A DNA stretch of 40,778 bases from contig NZ_WBMR01000074.1 in the NCBI RefSeq assembly GCF_008923365.1, forward strand, positions 1 to 40,778. The letters are read 5' to 3'. Positions within the stretch are counted from its first letter, which is position 1. Each line of letters begins with the position of its first letter. The translations under genes and the position numbers were made by a program. Below, piece by piece: positions 15,680 to 22,471 of this stretch. Below the pieces are notes generated by a model. It searched no databases. It was not told the DNA's origin and worked only from the letters and a program-made list of their open reading frames with translations. The DNA comes from Actinomadura montaniterrae. Lineage in GTDB: Bacteria; Actinomycetota; Actinomycetes; Streptosporangiales; Streptosporangiaceae.

Positions 15680-16633
15680 TCAAGCCGCCTGCTTCGTGCG
15701 CTTCGCGGACAGCCTGTCGTCCTTCGGCCACCGGACGTCCCGCGCCCAGCCCACCTTCTCGAACGCCCAGATGATCCGCGCGCTGATGTCGACCTGCCCC
15801 TTCAGCACCCCGTGCCGCGCGCACGTCGGGTCGCAGTGGTGCAGGTTGTGCCACGACTCGCCGAGCGAGGGGATCGCCAGCCACCACACGTTGCGGGACT
15901 TGTCGCGGACCTCGAAGTCCTCCTTGCCGAACGTGTGGCAGATCGAGTTGATCGCCCACGTCACGTGGTGGACGAGCGTGATCCGCACGAACCCCGCCCA
16001 GAACAGCGCGGTGAAGAAGCCGAGCCACGACATCGTGATCAGGCCGCCGAGCGCGGCCGGCAGCAGGAACGACACCGCCACCAGCCCCGGGAAGGCCAGG
16101 TGGATCCGGGTGATGTCGCGGTCCTTGAGCAGGTCCTTGGCGAACCGCTGCTTGGACGTCTTGTTCGCGTCGAACAGCCAGCCGTAGTGCGCCCAGACCA
16201 GGCCCTTGGCGAGCGCCTTCCAGTCGTCCCCGAACCGCCACGGCGAGTGCGGGTCGAAGTCCTGGTCGGAGTGCTTGTGGTGGCGCCGGTGGTCGGCGAC
16301 CCAGGTGATCACCGGCCCCTGGATGGCCATGCTCCCGGCCAGCGCCAGGAAGATCTTCAGCCCCCGGTTCGCCTTGAACGACCCGTGCGTGAAGTACCGG
16401 TGGTACCCCACGGTGATCCCTCCGGCGGACAGCACGTAGAACACGGCCGTGAGCGCGACGTCGGTCCAGCCGAGGAACCTGCCCCAGGCGAGCGGGACGG
16501 CCGCGAACAGGGCCAGGAACGGGACGCCGGTGAACACCGCGACGAGCGCGCGTTCGGCGTTGCCCTGCTGGTCGGGGGATAGTTCGGGACGCCGTTCGGG
16601 TCGGGGAGGAGCCATGGTCGGAGCCGTTGTCAT
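15680..16633 (-). CDS. acyl-CoA / stearoyl-CoA-type fatty acid desaturase
   Basis: A 317-residue integral membrane di-iron desaturase that puts a double bond (probably delta-9) into fatty acyl chains. The three histidine boxes are present: HRYFTH, HRRHH and HNLHH, with four hydrophobic membrane spans arranged around them. An AGGAAG sits 9 bases before ATG 16633. It is the first gene of a two-gene operon with a TetR regulator. Two closely spaced inverted repeats upstream are probable operators, giving feedback of membrane fluidity on desaturase synthesis. Confidence 0.92.
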   Translation of the reverse strand: MTTAPTMAPPRPERRPELSPDQQGNAERALVAVFTGVPFLALFAAVPLAWGRFLGWTDVALTAVFYVLSAGGITVGYHRYFTHGSFKANRGLKIFLALAGSMAIQGPVITWVADHRRHHKHSDQDFDPHSPWRFGDDWKALAKGLVWAHYGWLFDANKTSKQRFAKDLLKDRDITRIHLAFPGLVAVSFLLPAALGGLITMSWLGFFTALFWAGFVRITLVHHVTWAINSICHTFGKEDFEVRDKSRNVWWLAIPSLGESWHNLHHCDPTCARHGVLKGQVDISARIIWAFEKVGWARDVRWPKDDRLSAKRTKQAA

Positions 16634-16667
16634 GCGTCACCACTTCCTGCGACTAGGGGCTGCTTAC

Positions 16668-16699
16668 TTACGCCAACGTAACCTACGGATCCGTAAGTT
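16668..16699 (-). promoter_or_regulatory. double TetR operator before the desaturase operon
   Basis: Two sites of the form TTACG-N4-CGTAA are seen: TTACGCCAACGTAA (16668-16681, perfect) and CTACGGATCCGTAA (16683-16696, one mismatch). The second is the core of a longer 20-base imperfect palindrome, 16680-16699. Their centres are 15 bp apart, 35-66 bases before the desaturase start. Confidence 0.6.
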
Positions 16700-16793
16700 G
16701 GACAGGGACGGCCGGTAAAATCAGTGGGAATCTCTCTCATGGGCCACAAAACTCTCGTGCGAAACTCCACTGCCCGCCGCGGAAGGACGTCCC

Positions 16794-17408
16794 ATGCCCC
16801 CGACCCTGGACGGGCGCCCCGCCCGCGCCCACGCCTCCCTGACAGGCCTCTCCACCGCCGACGCCTTCGGTGACCAGTTCTTCGTCCTGGCCAACCGGCA
16901 GGTGTCCGCGGAGACGGGTGTGCCGCCGGCGCCGTGGGGGTGGTCGGACGACACGGAGATGGCGTGCTCGGTAGTAGACGTTCTAAACCGATTCGGGCAA
17001 ATCGACCAGGATGCGCTGGCGCGGCCGCGCCGCGGCCCAGGCGGCCCTTTCCGCCGAGATCACCCACTCGCACGCCGAGGGGATCGCCGGAGCCGTGGCG
17101 GTGGCCGTCGCCGCGGCCTGAAGCGGTCGATGCGCCTGCTGTCCAAGTCCCCGCGGGACGCCGCCCATGAGCTGGGCAACGGCAACCGCATCTCGGCGCA
17201 GGACGCCGTGCCCTACGCGCTGTGGGCGGCGGCCACCGGGCTCACCGACTACGAGGCGGCGGTGCGCGCGTGCGTGATGGTCGGCGGCGATATGGACACC
17301 ACGTCCGCGATCGTCGGCGGGATCGTGGCCGCCCATCTCGGCGCCGAGGCCGTCCCCGCCGCCTGGTTGGAGGCCCGCGAACCCCTGCCCGGCTGGCTCG
17401 GCCGGTAA
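16794..17408 (+). pseudogene. decayed ADP-ribosylglycohydrolase
   Basis: Pieces of an ADP-ribosylglycohydrolase (family size about 300 residues; removes ADP-ribose from proteins with two Mg ions) are seen. GLSTADAFGDQF and WSDDTEMA at the start, and AQDAVPYALWAAATGLTDY with GGDMDTTSAIVGGIVAAH at the end, are in one frame. Between about 17017 and 17115 the family sequence (QAALSAEITHSHAEGIAGAVAVAV) is in the +1 frame and ends in TGA. About 50-60 residues that should precede it are missing. So there is at least one internal deletion plus two frame changes. The outer frame happens to stay open for 204 codons, so a shortened product is possible but would be misfolded. GGAAGGA precedes the ATG. 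Confidence 0.8.
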
Positions 17409-17436
17409 AGTCCTGCGGGCGAGGGAAAAGCCGTGG

Positions 17437-17451
17437 GGACCCCGTGGGTCC
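17437..17451 (+). terminator. small hairpin after the glycohydrolase remnant
   Basis: GGACCC, loop CGT, GGGTCC lies between the pseudogene and the tRNA gene. It may end upstream transcription. The evidence is only the 6-bp stem. Confidence 0.3.
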
Positions 17452-17512
17452 ACTCGGTATCGTTGGTCCCGCGCGAGCCGACACTCTCGTGCAGAGAGGT
17501 TCGAAACGCCCA

Positions 17513-17583
17513 TCCCGGGTCGTCTAGGGGCAGGACAACTGATTTTGGTTCAGTCAACGGAGGTTCGATTCCTCCCCCGGGAG
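17513..17583 (+). tRNA. tRNA-Gln (anticodon UUG)
   Basis: The acceptor arm TCCCGGG (17513-17519) pairs with CCCGGGA (17576-17582); the discriminator is G17583. The anticodon stem ACTGA/TCAGT encloses TTTTGGT, giving anticodon TTG for CAA codons. The T arm is GGAGG-TTCGATT-CCTCC. CCA is not encoded. It reads codons rare in such a GC-rich genome. It lies just before glmU, as in many actinomycetes. Confidence 0.95.
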
Positions 17584-17641
17584 CCTGTTTGGCCGGATTG
17601 TCGTCTTTTGGGGCGTCTGTCCTGGTGAGGTGGCCCGCGGG

Positions 17642-17669
17642 GTGACCCGCGCCCGGCGGGCGGTATCCT
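17642..17669 (+). promoter_or_regulatory. possible glmU promoter
   Basis: GTGACC (17642-17647) and TATCCT (17664-17669) are separated by 16 bases. This would give a transcript starting about 17676 with a leader near 90 bases before GTG 17764. Confidence 0.35.
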
Positions 17670-17763
17670 TCCGGTGTCGGGTGCGCTCCGGCCTGCCATG
17701 CCCTGATGTCGCAGGTGGGCGCGCTCGCCACCGATCCCGTCCGCGATGCCGAGGAGCCTCCTA

Positions 17764-19215
17764 GTGAGCGCCAACAGCCCGGCCGCCGTCATCGTTCTCG
17801 CCGCGGGCGAGGGCACGCGCATGAAGTCCCGCACCCTGAAGGTCCTGCACGAGCTGGGCGGGCGCGCGATGCTCGGCCACGTGCTCGCCGCCGCCCGCGA
17901 ACTGGAGCCGCAGCGGATCGTCGCGGTCGTCGGGCACCGCCGCGAGCAGGCCGTCGCCTACCTGGGCGAGCACGCGCCGGACGTGGAGCCCGTCGTCCAG
18001 GAGGTCCAGGGCGGGACGGGGCACGCCGTCCGGATGGCGCTGGAGCAGACCGGCTCGCTCGACGGCACCGTCGTCGTGACCAACGGCGACCACCCGCTGC
18101 TGCGCGGCGAGACCCTCGCCGCGCTCGTGCGGACGCACGAGACCGCGGGCAACGCGGTCACCGTCCTGACGACGGAGATGCCCGACGCGACCGGGTACGG
18201 ACGGATGATCCGGGCCGCCGACGGCAGCGTCGAGGCGATCGTCGAGCACAAGGACGCCACCGAGGCGCAGCGCGCCGTCAACGAGATCAACGTCGGCATG
18301 TACGCCTTCGACGGGACCCTGCTGGAGGACGCGCTCAAGCGGGTGACCACCGACAACGCCGGCGGCGAGGAGTACCTCACCGACGTCGTGGCGATCCTGC
18401 GCGGCGACGGCCACCGCGCCGGCGCGCACCTGGTCGCCGACTGGGCCGAGACCCAGGGCGTCAACGACCGCGTCCAGCTCGCCCAGGCGCGGCGCCAGCT
18501 GAACGACCGGATCCTCGAGGCCCACATGCGGGCCGGAGTCACGATCATCGACCCCGCGTCCACCTGGATCGACGTGGACGTCACCGCCGAACCGGACGCC
18601 GTGGTCCACCCCGGCACGCAGCTGCACGGCCGCACCCACCTGGAGGCGGGCGCCAGCGTCGGCCCGAACTGCACCCTGACCGACACCCGGGTCGGCGCGG
18701 ACGCGTCCGTGGTGAACGCGGTGTGCGTCGAGGCGGAGATCGGCCCGGACGCGTCCGTCGGCCCGTTCGCCTACCTGCGCCCCGGCACCCGGCTCGCCCG
18801 CAAGGGCAAGATCGGCACCTACGTCGAGACCAAGAACGCCGACATCGGCGAGGGCACCAAGGTGCCGCACCTCACCTACGTCGGCGACGCCGAGATCGGC
18901 GACCACTCCAACATCGGCGCGAGCTCGGTGTTCGTGAACTACGACGGTGTCCAGAAGCACCGCAGCGTGATCGGCTCCCACGTGAAGGTCGGCAGCGACA
19001 ACATGATCGTCGCGCCGGTGACGGTCGGCGACGGCGCCTACACCGCCGCCGGCTCGGTGATCATCCAGGACGTCCCGCCGGGTGCGATGGCGGTCGCGCG
19101 GGCGCGGCAGCGCAACGTCGAGGGCTGGGTCGAGCGCAGGCGGCCCGGCACGCCCGCGGCGGAGGCGGCGGAGGCGGCGCGGCGCGCCGCCGAAGGCGGG
19201 GACGACCCCGCCTGA
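17764..19215 (+). CDS. glmU: bifunctional UDP-N-acetylglucosamine pyrophosphorylase / glucosamine-1-phosphate acetyltransferase
   Basis: GlmU makes UDP-GlcNAc for peptidoglycan and surface polymers. The 483 residues hold an N-terminal uridylyltransferase (VLAAGEGTRMKS, QGGTGHAV, NGDHPLL, GYGRM) and a C-terminal left-handed beta-helix acetyltransferase (hexapeptide repeats; RPGTRL, KIGTYVETKNADIG, PHLTYVGDAEIG, NYDGVQKH). GTG 17764 is chosen because GAGGAG at 17751-17756 is well placed. In the nucleotide loop the usual LPKVLH appears as TLKVLH, without the Pro, which is slightly unusual. The Ala/Glu/Arg-rich end is a common actinobacterial tail. prs follows, a conserved order. Confidence 0.96.
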   Translation: MSANSPAAVIVLAAGEGTRMKSRTLKVLHELGGRAMLGHVLAAARELEPQRIVAVVGHRREQAVAYLGEHAPDVEPVVQEVQGGTGHAVRMALEQTGSLDGTVVVTNGDHPLLRGETLAALVRTHETAGNAVTVLTTEMPDATGYGRMIRAADGSVEAIVEHKDATEAQRAVNEINVGMYAFDGTLLEDALKRVTTDNAGGEEYLTDVVAILRGDGHRAGAHLVADWAETQGVNDRVQLAQARRQLNDRILEAHMRAGVTIIDPASTWIDVDVTAEPDAVVHPGTQLHGRTHLEAGASVGPNCTLTDTRVGADASVVNAVCVEAEIGPDASVGPFAYLRPGTRLARKGKIGTYVETKNADIGEGTKVPHLTYVGDAEIGDHSNIGASSVFVNYDGVQKHRSVIGSHVKVGSDNMIVAPVTVGDGAYTAAGSVIIQDVPPGAMAVARARQRNVEGWVERRRPGTPAAEAAEAARRAAEGGDDPA

Positions 19216-19220
19216 CGGCC

Positions 19221-19240
19221 CGCGCCGGCGACCCGGCGCG
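19221..19240 (+). terminator. 8-bp hairpin after glmU
   Basis: CGCGCCGG, loop CGAC, CCGGCGCG is a perfect stem-loop starting 6 bases after the glmU stop. There is no T tract. Confidence 0.55.
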
Positions 19241-19307
19241 CCCATGACTGCCCCGCCCCGCGGCGGGGAGGTGGAGGACAGCGGCGTCCCCCACGGACAA
19301 AAGACGA

Positions 19308-19342
19308 CCGGGCATCACGGAGGGGACTCTTGTGGTGCCCGG
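19308..19342 (+). promoter_or_regulatory. leader hairpin before prs
   Basis: CCGGGCATCAC (19308-19318) pairs with GTGGTGCCCGG (19332-19342) over 11 bp with one G-U pair. The 13-base loop shows GGAGGGG, a Shine-Dalgarno-like run, though the prs start is about 60 bases further. It may be a regulatory leader or a processed end of the glmU message. Confidence 0.4.
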
Positions 19343-19400
19343 GGAGTGGGGACAACAACCCACATGAGTGCACAGTTCCATTGAGGGGGAGTTGTCAGAG

Positions 19401-20381
19401 GTGAGTGGGATCAAAGCGAGCGGTCAGAAGAAGCTGATGCTCTTCACCGGCCGAGCCCACCCGGACCTGGCCAAGGAGGTCGCCGACAACCTCCACGTCG
19501 ACCTGACGCCGACGTCCGCGTACGACTTCGCCAACGGTGAGACGTTCGTGCGGTTCCTGGAGTCCGTCCGCGGCTCCGACGCCTTCGTGATCCAGAGCCA
19601 CACAGCTCCCATCAACCAGTGGATCATGGAGCAGCTGATCATGGTGGACGCGCTGAAGCGGGCGTCCGCCAAGCGGATCACGGTCGTCGCGCCGTTCTTC
19701 GGCTACGCTCGCCAGGACAAGAAGCACCGCGGCCGCGAACCCATCTCGGCGCGGCTGATGGCCGACCTGTTCAAGACCGCCGGCGCCGACCGGCTGATCA
19801 CCGTCGACCTGCACACCGCGCAGATCCAGGGCTTCTTCGACGGCCCCGTCGACCACCTGTTCGCGCTGGACCTGCTCGCCCACCACTTCGAGAGCCGCCT
19901 CGACACCTCCCGCGTGACCGTCGTCGCGCCGGACGCGGGCCGGGTCCGGGTGACCGAGCGCTGGTCGGACCGGCTCGGCGGCGTCCCCATGGCCATCATC
20001 CACAAGAAGCGCGACCCCGACGTCGCCAACGAGGTCAAGGTCTTCGACGTCGTCGGCGAGGTCAAGGGCCGCACCTGCGTCGTCGTCGACGACATGATCG
20101 ACACCGGCGGGACGATCGTGAAGGCCGCCGACGCGCTGTTCGACCACGGCGCCGACAAGGTCGTCGTCGCGGCGACGCACGGCGTGCTGTCCGGCCCCGC
20201 CGTCGACCGGCTGAAGAACTCCCGGATCTCCGAGGTCGTCCTCACCAACACCCTGCCCATCCCCGAGGACAAGCAGTTCGACAAGCTGACCGTCCTGTCC
20301 ATCGCCCCGCTGATCGCCCGTGCGATCAACGAGGTCTTCAGCGACGGCTCCGTCACCAGCCTCTTCGGCGGTCATAGTTAG
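19401..20381 (+). CDS. prs: ribose-phosphate pyrophosphokinase (PRPP synthetase)
   Basis: Prs makes PRPP from ribose-5-phosphate and ATP, feeding purine, pyrimidine, His and Trp synthesis in the cytosol. The 326 residues have the class I motifs: NGETFVRF, FFGYARQDKKHRGREPISA (ATP loop), VDLHTAQIQGFFD and the PRPP-binding loop VVVDDMIDTGGT. GTG 19401 gives the normal N-terminus (MSGIKASGQKKLMLFTG); GAGGGGGAG at 19383-19391 is the ribosome-binding site. It lies downstream of glmU, from which it is separated by a terminator-like hairpin and a structured leader. Four bases after its TAG begins the dispersed structured repeat. Confidence 0.96.
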   Translation: MSGIKASGQKKLMLFTGRAHPDLAKEVADNLHVDLTPTSAYDFANGETFVRFLESVRGSDAFVIQSHTAPINQWIMEQLIMVDALKRASAKRITVVAPFFGYARQDKKHRGREPISARLMADLFKTAGADRLITVDLHTAQIQGFFDGPVDHLFALDLLAHHFESRLDTSRVTVVAPDAGRVRVTERWSDRLGGVPMAIIHKKRDPDVANEVKVFDVVGEVKGRTCVVVDDMIDTGGTIVKAADALFDHGADKVVVAATHGVLSGPAVDRLKNSRISEVVLTNTLPIPEDKQFDKLTVLSIAPLIARAINEVFSDGSVTSLFGGHS

Positions 20382-20385
20382 TTTT

Positions 20386-20534
20386 GCATTGCCCTTGGCG
20401 GTCGGGCGTTGAACGCCCTCCCTTCGGCGGGCAATGCGTGCGATCGCTGCATCGCTCCGGCTCGGCCCTGGGGGCCTCGCTGCGCGATCAAGTTCTCGCT
20501 TCGCTCGAACTTGGCTTCGCTCGCGATCGCGACG
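20386..20534 (+). repeat. structured dispersed repeat, copy A
   Basis: This 149-bp element starts 4 bases after the prs stop and matches, by eye at roughly 80-85%, the reverse complement of 34405-34550. It can fold as GCATTGCCC/GGGCAATGC (20386-20394 with 20429-20437) enclosing GGGCGTT-G-AACGCCC, then GGCCC-TGG-GGGCC, then CGCGATC/GATCGCG (20483-20489 with 20525-20531) enclosing AAGTTC/GAACTT. Several stem positions differ from copy B on both sides of a pair. Confidence 0.85.
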
Positions 20535-20559
20535 GTCTAGGTCGTCGCGTGGCCGGGGA

Positions 20560-20620
20560 GTCGGCTGAGGTCGTCGGGCACCGTTGTCGGCTGAGGTCGT
20601 CGGGCACGGTCGTCGGGCAC
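20560..20620 (+). repeat. 26-bp tandem repeat
   Basis: Two 26-base units beginning GTCGGCTGAGGTCGTCGGGC (20560-20585 and 20586-20611) are followed by a partial GTCGGGCAC (20612-20620). No gene is associated. Confidence 0.75.
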
Positions 20621-20748
20621 GGGGGCCGGTCGAGGGTCTTTGTGACGGCTCGGGCGGGGTGGGAACGGGCTCGGGGGGACGATCGTCTTTCCGGGTGAGG
20701 GGTGCCGTTCGTGTCCGGCTCGACCGGGTCGTGGACGTTTCTGAAGGG

Positions 20749-20773
20749 CCCCCGCGGCGGGTCGTCGCGGGGG
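20749..20773 (+). terminator. GC-rich hairpin upstream of rplY promoter
   Basis: CCCCCGCG, loop GCGGGTCGT, CGCGGGGG is a perfect 8-bp stem. It lies just before the proposed rplY promoter and may stop upstream transcripts. Confidence 0.45.
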
Positions 20774-20781
20774 CGATGGCG

Positions 20782-20808
20782 TTGCGCGTGGAAACGATCG
20801 GCTAGACT
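20782..20808 (+). promoter_or_regulatory. likely rplY promoter
   Basis: TAGACT (20803-20808) is a good -10 box. TTGCGC (20782-20787) is a possible -35, though only 15 bases away. Transcription would start about 20815, giving a long leader. Confidence 0.45.
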
Positions 20809-20937
20809 TCTTGAATCCGCGTATGCCCCGGGTCGTCAGTGCGGCTCCGTTCAGGTCCGTACTCCCCGGGTAACGCAAAGAATCTTCGAGGCGCCTGACG
20901 CATCGAGCTACGCCTGATTCGCTCTGTCCGTAGCGGA

Positions 20938-20951
20938 CGTCCTTCGGGACG
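20938..20951 (+). promoter_or_regulatory. UUCG-capped hairpin in the rplY leader
   Basis: CGTCC, TTCG, GGACG forms a 5-bp stem closed by C-G on a UUCG tetraloop, an especially stable turn. It ends 18 bases before the GAGGAG of rplY and may be part of an L25 autoregulatory leader; this is unproven. Confidence 0.4.
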
Positions 20952-20983
20952 GCCGTGGATCGCAACAACGAGGAGTTTTCGCC

Positions 20984-21628
20984 GTGTCCGAGGTACGCAT
21001 CGCCGCCGAGCCGCGCACCGAGTTCGGTAAGGGTGCCGCGCGGCGCACCCGCCGGGCCGGCAAGGTGCCCGCCGTCCTCTACGGTCACGGCACCGACCCG
21101 CAGCACATCACGCTGCCGGGCCACGAGCTGATGCTCGCGCTGAAGACCCCGAACGTGCTGCTGACCATCGAGGGCGTCGGCAGCGGCTCCGAGCTCGCGC
21201 TGCCCAAGGACGTGCAGCGCGACCCCATCAAGGGCTTCCTGGAGCACGTCGACCTGCTGCTGGTCAAGCGCGGTGAGAAGGTCACCGTCGACCTGCCGGT
21301 GAACGTGGTCGGCGACGTCGTCGCGGGCGGCGTCGTGCAGCAGGAGCTCGTCCAGGTCTCGGTGGAGACCGAGGCGACGCACATCCCCGAGTCGGTGGAG
21401 CTGTCCATCGAGGGCGTCGAGGTCGGCACGCAGCTGCTCGCCAAGGACCTGAAGCTGCCGTCGGGCACCACGCTGGCGGTCGACGAGGAGGCGCTGATCC
21501 TGCAGATCGCCGACGCGTCCGCGTCCGCCGGCGCCACCGAGACCGAGGCCGAGGTGGAGGCCGCGGAGGCCGCCGAGGCCGCTGCCGCCGAGGCGGCCGA
21601 GGCCGAGGCGGAGGAGTCCGCCGAGTAG
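20984..21628 (+). CDS. rplY: 50S ribosomal protein L25 / general stress protein CTC
   Basis: A 214-residue long-form L25 that binds 5S rRNA. The N-terminal L25 domain (EPRTEFGKGAARRTRRAGKVPAVLYGHG) is followed by the TL5/CTC beta domain (VDLLLVKRGEKVTVDLPVNVVG). The last 35 residues are an Ala/Glu tail (EAEVEAAEAAEAAAAEAAEA), common in actinomycetes. GTG 20984 follows GAGGAG. A long leader with hairpins suggests regulation of translation. A strong terminator lies after it, and pth comes next. Confidence 0.95.
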   Translation: MSEVRIAAEPRTEFGKGAARRTRRAGKVPAVLYGHGTDPQHITLPGHELMLALKTPNVLLTIEGVGSGSELALPKDVQRDPIKGFLEHVDLLLVKRGEKVTVDLPVNVVGDVVAGGVVQQELVQVSVETEATHIPESVELSIEGVEVGTQLLAKDLKLPSGTTLAVDEEALILQIADASASAGATETEAEVEAAEAAEAAAAEAAEAEAEESAE

Positions 21629-21658
21629 CACCGCGGAACGGCGAGAACCGACGAACGG

Positions 21659-21687
21659 CCCCCGCAGGCGCGCCTGCGGGGGTCTTC
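21659..21687 (+). terminator. strong terminator after rplY
   Basis: CCCCCGCAGGCG and CGCCTGCGGGGG (21659-21670, 21671-21682) are perfect complements and are followed by TCTTC. This is the best intrinsic terminator in the window. Confidence 0.8.
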
Positions 21688-21704
21688 GGCTGTGAGGAGA
21701 TCGG

Positions 21705-22280
21705 GTGAGCGCGGACGTCTGGCTGGTGGTCGGCCTGGGCAATCCGGGGCCGTCGTACGCCGGCAACCGGCACAACGCCGGGTTCATGGTGCTGGACCTG
21801 CTGGCGGGACGGGCGGGCGGCAGGTTCAAGGCGCACCGGTCGCGGGCCGACGTGCTGGAAGGGCGGCTCGCGGGCGTGCGGGCCGTGCTGGCGAAGCCGC
21901 GGACGTACATGAACGAGTCGGGCGGCCCGGTGAAGGGGCTGCGGGACTTCTACAAGGTGCCGGTGGAGCGGCTGATCGTCGTCCACGACGAGCTGGACAT
22001 CCCGTTCGGGGCGCTGCGGCTGAAGCGCGGCGGCGGTGACAACGGTCACAACGGGCTGCGGTCGATCACGAAGTCGCTGGGCGACAAGGAGTACCTGCGG
22101 GTCAGGTTCGGGGTGGGGCGGCCGCCGGGGCGGATGGACGCCGCGGCGTACGTGCTGAAGGACTTCTCGGCGGCGGAGCGGAAGGTGCTGGACCTGGAGG
22201 TCGACCGGGCGGCGGACGCGGTGGAGTCGCTGCTGACCGGGGGCCTGGAGGCGGCGCAGAACGCGTACCACGCGGGCTGA
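21705..22280 (+). CDS. pth: peptidyl-tRNA hydrolase
   Basis: Pth frees tRNA from peptidyl-tRNA dropped by the ribosome. The 191-residue protein has GLGNPGPSYAGNRHNAGF with catalytic His23, the conserved KPRTYMNESG, HDELDIPFG with the Asp, and RGGGDNGHNGLRSI. GTG 21705 is preceded by GAGGAG at 21693-21698. It follows rplY, a conserved actinobacterial pair, though a terminator lies between. Confidence 0.96.
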   Translation: MSADVWLVVGLGNPGPSYAGNRHNAGFMVLDLLAGRAGGRFKAHRSRADVLEGRLAGVRAVLAKPRTYMNESGGPVKGLRDFYKVPVERLIVVHDELDIPFGALRLKRGGGDNGHNGLRSITKSLGDKEYLRVRFGVGRPPGRMDAAAYVLKDFSAAERKVLDLEVDRAADAVESLLTGGLEAAQNAYHAG

Positions 22281-22374
22281 TTCCGCGGCGCGGCGAGCGT
22301 CTTCGGGGGATCGGCCGGATGCGGCCCGTGATGGGGCGAACACGGCGGGACGATCGTAAAATTCTGCGCAGATG

Positions 22375-22397
22375 AGGTTCACGGTTTATGTGAACCT
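22375..22397 (+). promoter_or_regulatory. inverted repeat before the sugar transferase gene
   Basis: AGGTTCAC, loop GGTTTAT, GTGAACCT is a perfect 8-base inverted repeat. A TAAAAT box (22357-22362) lies just upstream, so the repeat would sit at the start of the transcript, a fitting place for an operator. It is 75 bases before ATG 22472. Confidence 0.5.
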
Positions 22398-22471
22398 TGA
22401 GCGCTGTTCAACCGTCTCTGGGGTGGATCGAGCTTTTCGGGGCGCGCGTTACATGGGTTGGGTGAGGTCGT

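Larger units (their letters stand above)
20382..20983 (+). other. 602-base gene-free stretch between prs and rplY
   Basis: No coding region is supported here. In order it holds a structured dispersed repeat (20386-20534), a 26-bp tandem repeat (20560-20620), a GC-rich hairpin (20749-20773), a likely rplY promoter near 20803 and an about 170-base rplY leader with a UUCG hairpin. It may also encode a small RNA, but no family was recognised. Confidence 0.8.

Noticed and set aside
17513..17583. tRNA-Gln as attachment site of an integrated element
   Set aside because: No integrase gene and no duplicate of the tRNA 3' end was found; the genes on one side are ordinary glmU and prs.
20386..20534. 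Dispersed repeat as an insertion sequence
   Set aside because: It is only about 150 bp with no transposase and no clear target-site duplication; a non-autonomous element is possible but unproven.
20384..20698. A possible 104-codon gene just after prs
   Set aside because: It lies across the structured repeat and a tandem repeat, has no ribosome-binding site and no sensible protein character.
20938..20951. UUCG hairpin as an intrinsic terminator of a small RNA
   Set aside because: The stem is only 5 bp without a T tract and is close to the rplY ribosome-binding site, so a leader role is likelier.
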